A stretch of 64,000 nucleotides of DNA from Sepioteuthis lessoniana (taxonomy: Eukaryota > Mollusca > Cephalopoda > Myopsida > Loliginidae), in the NCBI GenBank assembly GCA_963585895.1, contig OY757939.1:56439150-56503149 (forward strand). The letters are read 5' to 3'. The stretch's first letter is position 1, and every line of letters starts with the position of its first letter. The position numbers and the translations under genes were made by a program. This document shows, one piece after another, positions 22,440-34,559 of this stretch. The notes beneath the pieces were generated by a model. The model searched no databases. It was not told the DNA's origin and saw only the letters and a program-made list of their open reading frames with translations.

Positions 22440-22620
22440 TTCGAGCTTGAAGTGACTTGGGTATGAAACTAAACTGTATCTAATGGTGAGGCTCTAGTTC
22501 AGGAGATTTGGGGAATATAGACAATCCCTTTATTATCATTACTGCTAGGTCCACTTTGATCCGGAGATTTAGTGAATGTTAAAGTCACATCTATAGGATA
22601 ACTAGATCTGTTTAAAAATT
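22440..22620 (+). repeat. MR core fragment
   Basis: ACTAAACTGTATCTAATGGTG, GGTCCACTTTGATCCGGA and TCTATAGG; MR-B-like sub-repeat only. Confidence 0.6.
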
Positions 22621-22717
22621 ACATATGACATTCATCTAAAATTATATTTTTCTATACCCATCGTAGGCTTAAAATCAAACTGGGGCACTCTGCCTCGGTG
22701 AATGAGAAATAATCACT

Positions 22718-22945
22718 GATTCCCGTGGCCAAGTAGCCGGATTGTGACATCGTAGTAAGTGAGTTCGAACTCCACTCGCGTTATTGTGTTTACATTTGGA
22801 CTAATACCCTCGGGAAAAGTATGTATTTCTTTAACCTCGCAACAATGGGTATATAATATCACAACTGTTCTTTTACGATGGTAGCTTTGGAATTGTATAA
22901 ACTGGGAAGGTTGACATGCCATTATACAAAGAAATCATACCAAAA
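22718..22945 (+). mobile_element. tRNA-derived SINE S2
   Basis: GAGTTCGAACTCC (B box) at about 22,760. The tail hairpin is degraded (GTTGACATGCCATTATAC). Confidence 0.7.
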
Positions 22946-23261
22946 CCAAACTGACCATTGAGTCATCATCCAATGAAGGTTTTACTGATGGTGCAGCTGT
23001 TGTTTATTTGTTCTTTTATTCTAATTTTTTTAGCTGCATTTATTGGATGTAGACTTGGGTCCATCATGGTTTGGAATCCAGATCTTCATTACCACAAAGA
23101 CAGAACGCCCCAGCTGTATCTGACGGTATCAAAAGACTTAGGTATCCGTCATATCATGGATTGATTTGGATTGCTTTGTTTTTATGACTTATCAACTATT
23201 GGCAATTTAATGTTTTGATGCATTTTAGATTTCTGTTAGAAAGGAGTATCCTCCCATAGCG

Positions 23262-23690
23262 AAACGATCCAATCAGTTAGGGGTTAGAATACTCTGACTA
23301 TGACTCTACAGAGGAATAACAGCCTCTTTCCCACCCAATTCCAAAAATGCTGTCCTAGATATCAAACTAAGCAGCATTGCATCTGATGATGATGCTACAG
23401 TTTTAGAGCTTTGGGGAATGTGGAGTACCCCTTTGTTGCCATTACTCCCAGGTCTACTCTGACCCAGAACCTGTTCGGGTCCAATCCATGGGTCAAATAG
23501 ATCTGTTTGCAATTTATTTGCATTAGATAGAACTTCTTAACATCAGATAACCATGTACAAAAAATCTTCAAGGTATTTACAAAAAAAAAAAAAAAAAATG
23601 TAAATATGAATGCGATTCCCTATCTTCTCAGAGTAAAATAACCCAAGACGGATTAATGTACCGTTAATCAATCCATCAATCCAATAGATG
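23262..23690 (+). repeat. MR-B modular repeat
   Basis: Core at about 23,285-23,505, sub-repeat with ATGTAAATATGAATGCG, and tail AAAATAACCC...ACCGTTAATC with AATC/CATC terminal repeats. The tail differs from MR-A by ending in AATCAATC-type and not AAACC-type repeats. Confidence 0.75.
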
Positions 23691-23724
23691 AAAAAAAGTT
23701 TTATTTTGATTCACTTTATATTTA

Positions 23725-23990
23725 TGGGGCGCATGGAGTACCCCTTCATTGCCATTATTCTCAATTCCACTCAACCAAGAGTGGTAGTAAAAGTTAGGGC
23801 CCAATCTATGGGTCAAATAGATCCGTTTATAAAATTATTCGTATTCTGTGTGCCAAAAAAACTCTTCAGAAACAAAGGCACAAAAACGTAAATTTAAACG
23901 TATAATGAACCTGATTCTCAAAACTCTAGACATAAAATAACCCTGTACAGATTGATATGCTGTTAAAATCAGTCACTTAATCAGTCTTGA
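23725..23990 (+). repeat. MR-B modular repeat, 5'-truncated
   Basis: Begins within the core (GGAGTACCCCTTCATTGCC) and runs to tail ATAAAATAACCCTG...ATGCTGTTAAAATC. Confidence 0.75.
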
Positions 23991-24135
23991 AATAAACCAT
24001 GACGAGTTACCAACTGATACATATAGGATTTCTATTAGAAAAGAGTGCCCTTCAATATTTTAAAACGAAAACTTGATCCAATTTTCCGCTTCATATTTAA
24101 ATACATATGTGTCTTAGTACTTTTTTCAAACCATG

Positions 24136-24682
24136 TGTGACAATACCTACTCGGCTCCCCGAATACATCAACTTCTTCGAAACCATTTCAATCTTGGCCG
24201 GTGATCATCTAGTGGTTCCGATTGGGGTATCGCACATTTCTTTATGGCACAAGAAATACAATCAATGGAGTGGGAGAAAAAGAACAAAGAACAAACGAGG
24301 GCTTGGGTTAACTCAAGTGCAAGAAGAGGAGTTATGTAACACTGCATTCCCTATACATATGTAGACTAAAGCTAGCGTGTATTTCTAGCGAAGTTTCTAC
24401 AAAGCTCGAGGAGTGCTGACTCATCTTGACTGGTCCTCCCTCACTGCTGCTGGACCCTATCTCATCCGACTGGTCTCTCTGCTGTCCAGTGTCGACTCCA
24501 TCTGCCACTCTCCGTCGTCCGTCGCCAACTACCTTCTCTGAGTTCCTTTGTCCAACTCCTGACTCGCGTTCACTTCCTACTTCCGGTCGGGTCGAGATCT
24601 CGAGTCCAAACCCTTTGTCTGGTTTCGCGCCAAAACAGACAAAGAGATCGTTTGCTTGGCGGACCACCTACATAGTGTCACA
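24136..24682. mobile_element. Solo LTR, family L2 copy 2
   Basis: 547 bp from TGTGACA to TGTCACA, flanked by exact CATG (24,132-24,135 and 24,683-24,686). Full-length relative of 13,444-13,974. Because CATG is its own reverse complement, the duplication also extends the inverted ends to 11 bp. Confidence 0.85.
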
Positions 24683-24724
24683 CATGCGCGTGACGTTGCT
24701 AGGCATCACTTTCTAGGATAGAAT

Positions 24725-25195
24725 CATTTGAGACGAACAAACTCGACTCTCATTTCACCTTCAACGCCAAATTGTCTTTCTATTTGGCATCTAATGTTAA
24801 CTGTAGTGTTGCGGACGTCTCCAAGAAAGTTTGCCGAGACGAAGAGACAAAGATGACGATTTCATATCAGGAATGGAAAAAATCAGACTCGTGGTCACAA
24901 GAAACCCCACCCACTTTATTGCCGATGTTACAATTTCACTCTGGACCTGATTCAAAAAAGAAAAACGAATGAGATATTTTCAAATCGATCAGGGAAAGAT
25001 CAATTCTTTGACTAATCTAGCCCCCTCCCAATAGGGGGACGGTTTTGCTCAACCCCGAAGTTCGTGATTTGTCACTCTCCCGATAACTTACTGACCCACT
25101 TCAAAATCTAATGTCATGTTTGACCGTTTCTTCCACCTACAGCGAAAATTCACGGGATTGAACTTTTAGTGTTGGTCACATTGCAGGGTCACTGG
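24725..25195 (-). mobile_element. LTR-like element, family L3
   Basis: Aligns with 54,000-54,510. Minus-strand AATAAAG at about 24,915; right edge GGTCACA. Ends and target duplication not resolved. Confidence 0.45.
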
Positions 25196-25480
25196 TAGGT
25201 TTGTTTGTTGGGGTTTTATGGTATATCAACCTTTATATGTTATTTAATGCCAAATCCATTCTTATACAAATGAACAGTTCTATATCAAACAGTTCAGTTT
25301 AGCATACGTGCACAGTGTAATTGTCAAAAATATTTCTATTTCAAGATATTCACTTTAGTCAAACAGTTCTAATTCAAACAATTCAGTTTAGTATAAAAAT
25401 AGTTAATGTCTACACAGTTAAATGTCAAAACAGTTCTATTTCAAACAATTCAGTTTAGCGTAAGTACAGTTTCAATGTCA
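25195..25480 (-). repeat. MR-A tail and sub-repeats
   Basis: Tail hairpin at 25,205-25,255, then AATTCAGTTTAGCATA-type units; the core is missing. Confidence 0.8.
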
Positions 25481-25486
25481 AAACAC

Positions 25487-25555
25487 TGGTGCATTTCCTA
25501 TTTTGACAGCCCGTCCGGGTCGGAGGTCAATATACAACACAGAGAGGTTTCACAT
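25487..25555 (-). mobile_element. L1 LTR edge fragment
   Basis: GGTGCATTTCCTATTTTGAC and GGGTCGGAGGTCAA match the 560-622 edge of the first L1 copy. Confidence 0.6.
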
Positions 25556-25829
25556 AAAAAACGCACCGTCGCTCCCGTGTGTGTATTTCAGTCATCTCCG
25601 ACTCGCTCTTACTCTACCAATACGTGCATTTCGGGTAAAAAAAATATAACAAGAAAAGAATTAAATTATATTTTTTACATCAGCGTTGTTGTTGTTCTTC
25701 TCTATATACAACAAACCAAGTTCAAAACGAGGACGAGGCTGGCTTGTTTTTTTTTTTTGCTTTGGATATATAAGTAATATTATGATAGACAACACCAATC
25801 AAAAATCAGTAAATAAACTAATATTACCC

Positions 25830-26260
25830 TGTCTAGAATACACCGACTACTTTTCTGCTGAGGGGTAAGACCCCGCCAACGAGTGTTCTATATATGACAC
25901 TAAATAATCTGATGGTGAGGTTCCAATAATGCTGGATCTTTGGGAAATGTGAGTACCTCTTTATTGTCATCACTCCCAGGTCCACTCTTGCCGGAGTGGT
26001 AGCATCCAATAGGGTCCTATCTATGGGTCAAATAGAACTAAACTGTGTCCTTATGTTAAATTGAATTGTTTAAAATAGAACTATTTTTGTATGTTAAACT
26101 GAATTGTTTGAAATAGAACTGTTTTTGACATTCTATCTGTACTTACGCTAATTTGAGTTGTTTGAAATAGAACTGTTTATATATATATATAAATGGATTT
26201 GGCATTAAATAACCTACAATGGTTGATATGCCATAAAACTAAACCAAAACAAACAAACTA
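25830..26260 (+). repeat. MR-A modular repeat, short
   Basis: Core at 25,835-26,040, three sub-repeats (TTGAAATAGAACTGTTT), a TA linker and tail hairpin at 26,200-26,240. Confidence 0.88.
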
Positions 26261-26439
26261 ATAAAAGATAAAACAACATCATCTTTATTTAATAGCTGAA
26301 GATTCTGGATTCATAAAATATTTCTTCAACAGACTAGATTAAATTACTTGGAATAATGGTATTTTTTCCCCAAAGTCTGACCGAGGAAATCATCATGGGA
26401 TAACCCAATGCTGAGGAAAAAATAATATAATTCATTTCC

Positions 26440-27010
26440 AATAAAATTAGAATGAATACTTCGTCGCTCCGCCTCGATCTTTTGACAGCCTTAAATCTTT
26501 TCGGCATGGATTTCATTGATTTAAAGCAATATTTTTTTTTTTTTATCAAAGTCGTTCCGACTTTCCTGAATGGGCCACTAAAAGATCTCTTTGTCGCCAT
26601 TTTGATCTTTTGTTCACAGAATCCAGTATTGGTAATCCTAGTCTGTAGATTTCCTCTAATGTTAAAATACAAGAATAGATCTTCTTGGCAGAAAGTTCAA
26701 CTTGCAATTGAGTATTTGAGTTGCAGACGATCTTAAATGCTTTCAGTCTTCATCTCTGATTGACCAATTTCTACCTAAAGTTACTACTATTGTCTGAAAA
26801 GTTCATAAATAGAAATGACAATTTTGCGTACATCCTATGCCAGAGACAATTCAAAAGATGGTGACTTTTCAAGGACCATTTTTTTTTCATTATGAATTTT
26901 CAATTGATTTGGACCGTTCGCTGTCATTGATTTTATTTGCCTTCCCCGAAGAAAAGTTTTAATCCCCTTTGCTCTGTGACAAGGTGTATAATCGCCCTGA
27001 AAAAAAAATG
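26440..27010 (-). pseudogene. Tc1-like transposase fossil
   Basis: On minus, about 27,005-26,830 reads QGDYTPCHRAKGIKTFL, then GPN and MVLEKSPS. This matches the second-aspartate block and PN(L)NPIEN block of Tc1-family transposases, with a histidine where the catalytic glutamate belongs. Further on, SMPKRFKAVK (about 26,500), shifting frame into GGATKY, is the usual Tc1 C-terminus. Extra sequence between the blocks suggests an insertion. It is inactive, with multiple stops. Confidence 0.6.
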
Positions 27011-27238
27011 ATTTTCACTTAATGAATAAAATGTATTTTCCGTCTTATTTGTTATTTGTTTATTTACAGCTAAATAAAAACCAAAGTGAACATCCTGTAA
27101 ATGTTTTAATTCCACACTTTATTTTTTTACTCGGAGTCGTATAAACAGCGTTCCAAAATTACTATAAAGGGAAACTGTCTGCTCCAACGACAAATGTGAA
27201 TGTTTTTCATATCTTATTTTAATTTGGATAGGGCTAAT

Positions 27239-27900
27239 GATTGATTGATTTTAATGGCATGTCACCCCATCTAGAATTATTCTATGCCTAGAACTTAGAG
27301 AATCGCGTTCATTGTACATCTATGTTTACGTTTTTTGTGTAATTGTTTCTTAAGATTTTTTTTGTACAAAATCAATATGACATCAAGAATTTTTGTGTAA
27401 TACAAATAATTTACAAACAATTGTATGATTTCAACCTTTCCCATCTAATGCTGATAATTAAATGATTTCAAGAAATTATTTCTATTTGATAACAACCATT
27501 TGTTTTCACACAGGTATATGGTTTCGAGTAACTAATAATAATTCTTAGGCAACGATTTTTGCTTCAAGTAACTATTTTTCAAACAAATATTTTATAGTTT
27601 TGTGATATCAAGTATTCCGATCTCATACAAATAATTTTCACACAGTTGTATGGTTTCAAGTATTCCTATCTAATACAAATAATCATATGATTTTCATTAT
27701 GTATTCTTATCTAATACGAATGATTTTAAAACAAATCTATTTGACCAATAAATGGGACCCTAACATGTGCTTCTACTCCGGGTCTGAGTGCACCTTGGAG
27801 TAATGGCTACTCTACATTTTCCAGATCTCTATAACTGGAGCCTCACTATTGGATGCAGATTAGTGTCATACCTTGGAACTCCACCACCTTTTTTTTTGGT
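27239..27900 (-). repeat. MR-B modular repeat
   Basis: GATTGATTGATTTTAATGGC tail at the left, sub-repeats with ATGGTTTCAAGTATTCCTAT, core at 27,740-27,895. Confidence 0.75.
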
Positions 27901-28064
27901 GACTTACTCATCTATAGAGGATACAGTCAGCACATTCTAAACCCTGCCAAGAGTATTTCGTCATAGTTGAAAAGAAATGATTTCTCCACCATAGGGAGAA
28001 AAATTGTGTTTCTTACAATTTTTTGTCTTACTTTGTAGTGAAGATCCTATTTTGAATAAAACTG

Positions 28065-28347
28065 AGCATGTACTGGTTGTCTAACAAAGGCCAAAGAACC
28101 CAGTCTGTTCTTTTGTTTACTCATAGATGGAGGGGGAATAGATGGATGTATACCTTTCGCAAGTGTGAAATACAATTAGTCCAATCTGTCTTACTATTTA
28201 CCCATAGGACAGAAAATGATCGGATGCATACCTTTTCGAAGAGTATTAGCACAATATGAAATACAAACAGCCTCGCCCAGGATATTGAACCCTGGTCATC
28301 GTGTCCATTTTCTACAACGATAACTGTTACACCACAGGCACCTCCAT
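28065..28347 (-). mobile_element. tRNA-derived SINE S1 with internal duplication
   Basis: Head at the right (GTTACACCACAGGCACCTCC). The body segment TTTACTCATAG/TTTACCCATAG with its ATACCTTT follow-on occurs twice, about 75 bp apart. Confidence 0.75.
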
Positions 28348-28484
28348 AATAGTAGATAGCACTGTAGAAGATCTTCAAGCTATAAAAGTCGCATTACTCT
28401 AGACCCAGGATAAGATTTTTTCTTAAGTTGATTTAAAATGCAGTTAAAGTTACATTTAAATAACGTTACACTGTCGGCTTGGGC

Positions 28485-29020
28485 TGTTGAGTACGCTTAC
28501 TACACCTTGGCGGATGGGGTTAGAAACATCCCCTCCAAAAATTGTCCTGGGTATGACATTAAACTGCATCTGATGGTGAAGCTCCAGTCTTAGAGATTTG
28601 GGGAATGTGGAGTACTCCTTCATTGACATTACTTTCAGGGTCCACAATGACCCGAATTGGTTGTACTTGTTAGGGCCTGAATTATGGGTCAAATAGAACT
28701 GTTCAATTATTTACAAAGGATTATTATTATTCGTCATTTGAAATCATACAGCTGTGTGCAAATTATTTATATTACATAGGAATACTTTATGCTTGATAAA
28801 TAGAATTACTAATAGTAATATTTGTAACCAGTTAACTGTGTACAAACTACTGATAAATATCAAATAGAATTATTTGTGTTAGTAGGAATAATTGAAACCA
28901 TTTAACTGTGTGCAAACAAATGAGCTTTAACTCGTTTTAAAATAAAGTCACCGACAAATTGTTCGCTTATGAATTATAAAATCAGGATTTGGCATCAAAT
29001 AACCCACAGGGGTTGAAATG
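28485..29020 (+). repeat. MR-A modular repeat
   Basis: Core at 28,490-28,700, sub-repeats, tail at about 28,990-29,020 (GGCATCAAATAACCC...ATGACG). Confidence 0.8.
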
Positions 29021-29538
29021 ACGTAAAACAACAATATAGCAGATATGAAGTAATGTTGATTGACACTTCATAAATCCATTGAAAAACTCGCAAAAAAAGA
29101 GAAAGAAAAAAAACACAAAACAAAAAAAATACGCCTAACGGAAAAGTGGCTATAGATTTACGAACAGAAAAGAAAGAAATCTTAAAGGCTTCTATCTTTA
29201 AATGGTTATTACTCCCCGGAACCTGTTGCCATAGTATATTGGAATACTGTCCCAATATTTCAAAGAAACTCAAATACGATGAATCTAAGGTGTCAGGAAC
29301 TGTCATTTGCATACGACATCCATTTCCCAAGAGACTGCTTTTTTTAAAAAAACATTTCTCCTCGTTTTTCTTTTCTTCCAGTCAAAGAAATAATTCATCA
29401 CGCTGTATTTGTTTTTATCAATCGAGTCTCAAGAGGATGTTCATGTTCAGGAGACGGCTGAGATTTTACAAGTTTTTAAGACTGAGAAATATTAAAGTTT
29501 TATACTTTGATCAAGCTTTTTGTTCTTCATAAATATAA

Positions 29539-29582
<44 letters not shown>

Positions 29583-29689
29583 GTTTATTTACTTCAATGT
29601 CACCGTCCTGTTAGTTTTTCATAAAGACATAGGTACTCCCCATTAACATTTACGTAATCTTATTACTAGTCAAGACAAAAGTTTCACAA
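29021..29689. other. Unassigned; one 128-codon open frame, (GA)n at 29,545-29,580
   Basis: The plus frame 29,146-29,532 is among the longest non-repeat frames here, but it has no domain I recognise. I do not call it a gene. Confidence 0.3.
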
Positions 29690-30240
29690 TATTTTGGCAA
29701 AGTAAGGCACAATTTGGCGGTTCCGGATGATTTTGATGTCATTAAGGTGAAGAACCACATTGGATTGTGAGATGCAGAGCTCTTCTGACATTCTCCAGGA
29801 GCTACTCACCGGATTTGCCGAAGTGGTGAAGATGACGAAACAACAGACTCTGAGATGCCGAGCTCACCTTATAAACTCTATGTGCTACTCACCGAATCTG
29901 CTTTTATGGCTTCATGTACGGTCCCGGAATCTACACTTTTAGGCCTATCTAACATTGCTTGGTTGTTGAGGTTTTTACAACTGCAGCAAAATTTCTTGAA
30001 CAAACTGCCTATTGTACTGGGATCGACTGCGTCTTCGCCTTTCGTACAACAAATGTTTTGGAAGCTTTCGTGGCGTTATGGTCCAGTTCAAACGCATAAA
30101 GCTTAAGTTTCCGAATCAGGCTACATTTCAAGTTCATTGTGGCTTTCAAATCACACACTGAGCGAAGCAATGCATAACATGTTAGAGCACCACCTACCAC
30201 GACACTGCCAATTCATGACAATACCTTTTACAGCTTGAAC
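29690..30240 (-). pseudogene. Mar2 mariner transposase fragment with a duplicated segment
   Basis: On minus, reading from about 30,190: LRSVCDLKATMNLKC, SLIRKLKLYAFELDHNA (N-terminal helix of mariner transposases), then VDPSTIGS- and DSG-like segments and the second helix-turn-helix. That last segment occurs twice (about 29,865-29,800 and 29,790-29,720). No catalytic domain remains. Relatives: 45,590-45,965 with the satellite, and 59,085-59,570. Confidence 0.75.
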
Positions 30241-30354
30241 TGCTTCGTTTACGTGATATACACGCCGCAACATCGAACGTACTAAGATAATTGCAAAACC
30301 TTTGACATACCTTGATATAATTCATCATTTCCTCGTTTTCTCGGATAAATCAGA

Positions 30355-30640
30355 TTTGGTTTAGTTGGTTTCAACCATTGTAAGTTATTTAATGGCAAAT
30401 CCATTTTTATAAATATAAACAGTTTCCATTTCAAACAATTCAGTTTAGCATAAGTACGCAGTTTAGCTCTATTCGACCCATAGATATGACTCTATCAGGT
30501 GCTAACGCTCCGGGCCAGATTGGACATGGGAGCGATGGCAGTAAAGGGTTACTCCGCATTCCCCAAAGCTCTAGCATTACTGAAGCCTCACCATCAGATT
30601 GTTTAGTGTCATATCCAGGAGACTCGTTGGTGGGTGTGTT
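30355..30640 (-). repeat. MR-A modular repeat, short
   Basis: Tail at 30,360-30,400, one sub-repeat, core at 30,475-30,640. Confidence 0.85.
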
Positions 30641-31024
30641 ACGCATAGGTAAAGCATGGCAGTTATCGACGAGTTATCATATGATTTGATATTCCCGCTA
30701 TTATAACTTTTCAATATTTTGTAAAAATGTTAATCTTAAAACTGAAAACATCTTAAAAACAAACCCCTTTTATCATGGTATCCAGTGAGACAAAGACAAA
30801 ATGTTGTCAATATTCAATTAATCTATTTGGGTTGAATAGTAATTAAATTTAGTTACAAGAGGTACATCATATAATAATTCAGAGAAACCCTTCTTTAGAC
30901 GGTAACAAATCAAAGACTCCGCTTAAAATTGGCCTTGTGTTATATCCTGTTCGTGACAGTATATAAATATTGTACGAGTTACAGAGTGTTAAAGTGTTGC
31001 ACAGCAAAGGGAAAGGAGGATAAG
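30641..31024. other. Unassigned; S1 3' scrap at about 30,905-30,975
   Basis: CTCCGCTTAAAATTGGCCTT matches the S1 3' region; the rest is not recognised. Confidence 0.4.
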
Positions 31025-31545
31025 AGGTTGGTTGGTTGTTTTGTTTTTCTGCGTATCAACCCTTTTCGGGTCATTTAACGCTGAATTAAGTCATTTTGAT
31101 AAATATCAAACTATTCAGTTTAGTATAAGTACTGTTTTCTTTACACAGTGTTAAATGTTAAAACTACTCTATTTCAAACATACAGTTTAGCATAAGTACA
31201 CAGTTTAAATGTCAAAAACAGTTCTATTTCAAACAATGCAGTTTAACGTAAGTACACAGTTTAATTGTCAAAAACATTTTTGTTTCAAACAATTGAGTTT
31301 AGCGTAAGTACATGTTTGTTTACACTCTATAAAATGTCAAAACAGTTAATTTCAAAGAATTCCGCTTAGCGTAATTACTGTTTAGTTCTATTTGACCCAT
31401 AGATAGGACGCTATCTGGTGCTACCCCTCCGGGCTCGAGTGGACCAGGGAGCGAGGGCAATAAAATTGTACACAACATTCCCCTAAGCTCCAGCATTACT
31501 GAAGCTTTATCATCAGATTGTTTAATGTCATAACCAGGACACTCG
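31025..31545 (-). repeat. MR-A modular repeat
   Basis: Degraded tail, six or so AATTCAGTTTAGC-type sub-repeats, core at 31,390-31,545. Confidence 0.85.
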
Positions 31546-31554
31546 TTAGGGGAT

Positions 31555-32135
31555 TTGTTGATTTGTTTGGTTGGTTTGTTGGGTTTTATGGCATATCAAC
31601 CCTTGTAGGTTATTTAATGCCAAATCCATTTTTATGTAAATAATCTGTTCTATTTAAAACAATTCAGTTTAGCATAAGTACACAGTTTAATTGTCCAAAA
31701 CATTTCTATTTCAAACTATACAAATAATTCAGTTAAGCATAAGCATGCAGTTTAAATGTAAGTACAGTTTAATTGTCAAAAACATTTCTATTTCAAGCTA
31801 TTCGGTTTACTCAAACAATTCATTTTAGCATAAGTACGCAGTTCTATTTAACCCATAGATAGGGCCCTATCAGGTGCTACCACTCCGGGCCAGAGTGGAT
31901 CTGGGAGCGCTGGCAATGAAGGGGTTCTCTGCATTCCCCAAAGCTCCAGCATTGCTGGAACCTCACCATCTGACTGTTTAGTGTCATATCTAGGACACTC
32001 GTTGGCGGGGGGTCTTACCCCTCTGTAGAGAAGCAGTCGGTGTATTTTACAGCCCCAGTCGACTGGGCAAGGGTGATTCGTACCTCCCTGCAGAGATGCC
32101 GTCGGTGTATTCTGCATCCAAAGCCGACTGGGCAA
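31555..32135 (-). repeat. MR-A modular repeat, intact, with duplicated head
   Basis: Follows the previous copy in the same orientation. Tail hairpin at 31,575-31,622, core at 31,850-32,065. The head GACTGGGCAAG/ATACACCGAC is repeated at 32,040-32,070 and 32,095-32,135. Confidence 0.88.
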
Positions 32136-32258
32136 AGAATAAGAGGTTTCATGCCCTTCTCGAGAGTTTCACTCCGAAGAATAACGTAATAGCATGATTG
32201 AAGTCCAAACTCGTTCGTTGGTTGGTTTTATGGCATATAAACTATTGTTGGTTATTTT

Positions 32259-32541
32259 GGAGGTGCCCGTGCTGTAATGGTTATCGTCGTAGGAAATGGA
32301 CACGGCGACACGAGTTCAAATCCTCGACGAGACTGATTGCATTTCACATAGCACTTGGGAAAGGTATGAATCCAATTATTCTCCTTCCAGCTATGGGTAA
32401 ATAGTAGGACAGACTAGGTTCTTCAGCCTTGGTGAGGCAACTAGTCTAGGAGAAAGAAAGCTTTGAATTCAAACCTGTAAAACTCCGCTTAAAAATTGAT
32501 CTTGTGTCATATCTTGCCCGAGCGGAGGGGTTGGTAAATAT
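32259..32541 (+). mobile_element. tRNA-derived SINE S1 inserted in an MR-A tail
   Basis: Head GGTGCCCGTGCTGTAATGG, 3' end CGAGCGGAGGGGTTGGTAAA. Left flank TGTTGGTTATTTT and right flank TGTTGTAGGTTATTT are an imperfect target duplication. The host tail is split into 32,215-32,258 and 32,543-32,575. Confidence 0.85.
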
Positions 32542-32544
32542 ATG

Positions 32545-33580
32545 TTGTAGGTTATTTGATGCAATCCAGAACGTTATCCGCTACGTTACGGGTGCTCTAA
32601 CAAAGTGAAAGTTATACAGTCTAACATTGAAGGAAGGTAGTTGTTAAAAGAGGGATCACTTTTATAAAATATATATGTAATTATAATCAAAATTTACTGC
32701 TCCACCAGTTTTAAATCAGTGAAATACAATGGTCTATGCAAAAAACATGCACAGCTATATGACCATATTTTCGTCAAATACACACAAGCTCACCTGAAGA
32801 TCGGCCAAATTAAACTCAGGTTGTGAGCTTTTATCTAGTTTTATTTAATTTCTTAGTTGAAAATATCGAATACCTTCACTCACTCACTCACTCACTCACT
32901 CTCTTTTTCTCTCTCTCTCTTTCTCACTCACAGACTCCCCTCCCCACACACATATACCTATATGCTTTGTTAAATCCTGTTTGTAAACCAAATAATGCTT
33001 AATTAATTCACAATAAGGTAGTTCGTATAAAGTTAGCTCAAAATCAGTCCGGAATAAAATGAACTTTGCTTAGTTTCGCTCCGCCTATTCATAAATATAA
33101 TTGTAGAATAACAATAACACATACCTCCGTAAAGCTAGCAGACAAAAATTAAGCAGGTCGTAGCTCAATGCAGTTCTCTTTATAATGCTAAACTGATAAA
33201 GCTGGTTTATAAAATAAAATACCTTCACTTACTTACAAGCAGCCAGTCACGGTCTATGCAATGGAATAGCCCACTTGTGCACAATGGGATGCCCCAAGGC
33301 ACCATAAATCGCTCCCGTTCCTCAATCGGTAATTGAGTTTCCTGTCTTCGCAACTAATTGCCCTACGCAACCTGACAAATCCTACACGGAGGGTAATTAA
33401 TCGCGTTAGCTAAGAGCAATCCTCCAATACAGGAATACACCCATCCAGAATATCGGACTATAATAAAAAGTAATTTAAAAATACACACCGACGTATTGTT
33501 CCTGGTAGTTTCCTACTTGCACGATCATCAGGTGATAAAAGGAACTTTTGACACACACATACACACAGGCACTCACACAT
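32545..33580. other. Unassigned; (CACT)n at about 32,876-32,903
   Basis: The 33,240-33,440 stretch is of higher complexity, but I recognise no gene or element. Confidence 0.35.
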
Positions 33581-33584
33581 ATTA

Positions 33585-33800
33585 ATTGTGCGCAAACAAT
33601 TAACTGATGTTAAATAGAATTGCCATTTCAACATTGCAATATTTGGAACAATTTAACTGCGTGCAAACGAATAACCTCTGATACGTTTAAAGATTGATGC
33701 TAAAACTATTCGTTCAAAATTACATATATATGATGTATATGTATTAACAGGATTTGTCATTAAATAACCTACAACGGTTGATATGCCATAAAACACAACC
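33585..33800 (+). repeat. MR-A sub-repeats and tail
   Basis: GTGCAAACAATTAACTG units, TA linker, tail at 33,755-33,800 with ACCAACC repeats. A second partial run follows at 33,820-33,930. Confidence 0.8.
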
Positions 33801-33934
33801 AACCAACCAACCAACCTTTTAACTGCATGTTAATAAAATTGTTATTGTTAGATTGAAATACTTGAAATCATTTAACTGTGTGCAAACAAAAGAGCTCTGG
33901 CTTGTTTAAAAATAATTTGCTTTCAAAGCATATG

Positions 33935-34215
33935 ACACTAAACGGCATCTGATGGTGAGGCTCCATTTCTGGAGATCTGAGGAGTGTGAAGTGCCTCTTC
34001 ATTGCCATTACTTCCAGGTACACACTGATCCGGATTGGTAATGCCTATCAGGAACCCATCTATGGGTCAAATGAATATATTTGGCAACCCGGCCAACAAC
34101 CCAAACCAACCCCCTCAAAATACTCTTAAGAAACTCTACTAAGGGTTATTATTAGTTACTTGAAACTATATAATTGCGTGCATAAGAAGGATATTACTAA
34201 TTTAGAAGTATTAGC
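33935..34215 (+). repeat. MR-B core leading into a minisatellite
   Basis: CTGATGGTGAGGCTCC and TGATCCGGATTGG core, then sub-repeats that become the 48-bp array. Confidence 0.75.
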
Positions 34216-34218
34216 AAG

Positions 34219-34458
34219 GAATACTTGAAACCATACAACAGTGTGAAACTTACTTGTATTAGAAAGGAATACTTGAAACCATACAACAGTGTGAAACTTA
34301 CTTGTATTAGCAAGGAATACTTGAAACCATACAACAGTGTGAAACTTACTTGTATTAGCAAGGAATACTTGAAACCATACAACAGTGTGAAACTTACTTG
34401 TATTAGAAAGGAATACTTGAAACCATACAACAGTGTGAAACTTACTTGTATTAGAAAG
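34219..34458 (+). repeat. 48-bp minisatellite, five units
   Basis: Units start at 34,219, 34,267, 34,315, 34,363 and 34,411 (GAATACTTGAAACCATACAA), nearly identical. The unit is the MR sub-repeat. Because 48 is divisible by 3, both strands show repetitive open frames; these are not genes. Confidence 0.95.
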
Positions 34459-34559
34459 GAATTCTTTAAATATGAAGCCAATCTCAGTATGGTTAATAGA
34501 GAGAAGGAGAAATAGTTGTTTTAATAGTTGTGGAGGTGTAGCATATCCACGTCCAAAAA

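Noticed and set aside
25406..25777. A 123-codon plus-strand frame
   Set aside because: It starts in MR-A sub-repeats and crosses an L1 LTR fragment, so it is a chance frame through repeats.
29146..29532. A 128-codon plus-strand gene
   Set aside because: No recognisable domain, biased composition in an AT-rich stretch, and no splice or promoter evidence I can defend.
34197..34515. Open frames with a 16-residue repeat on both strands
   Set aside because: Same explanation: five copies of the 48-bp unit.
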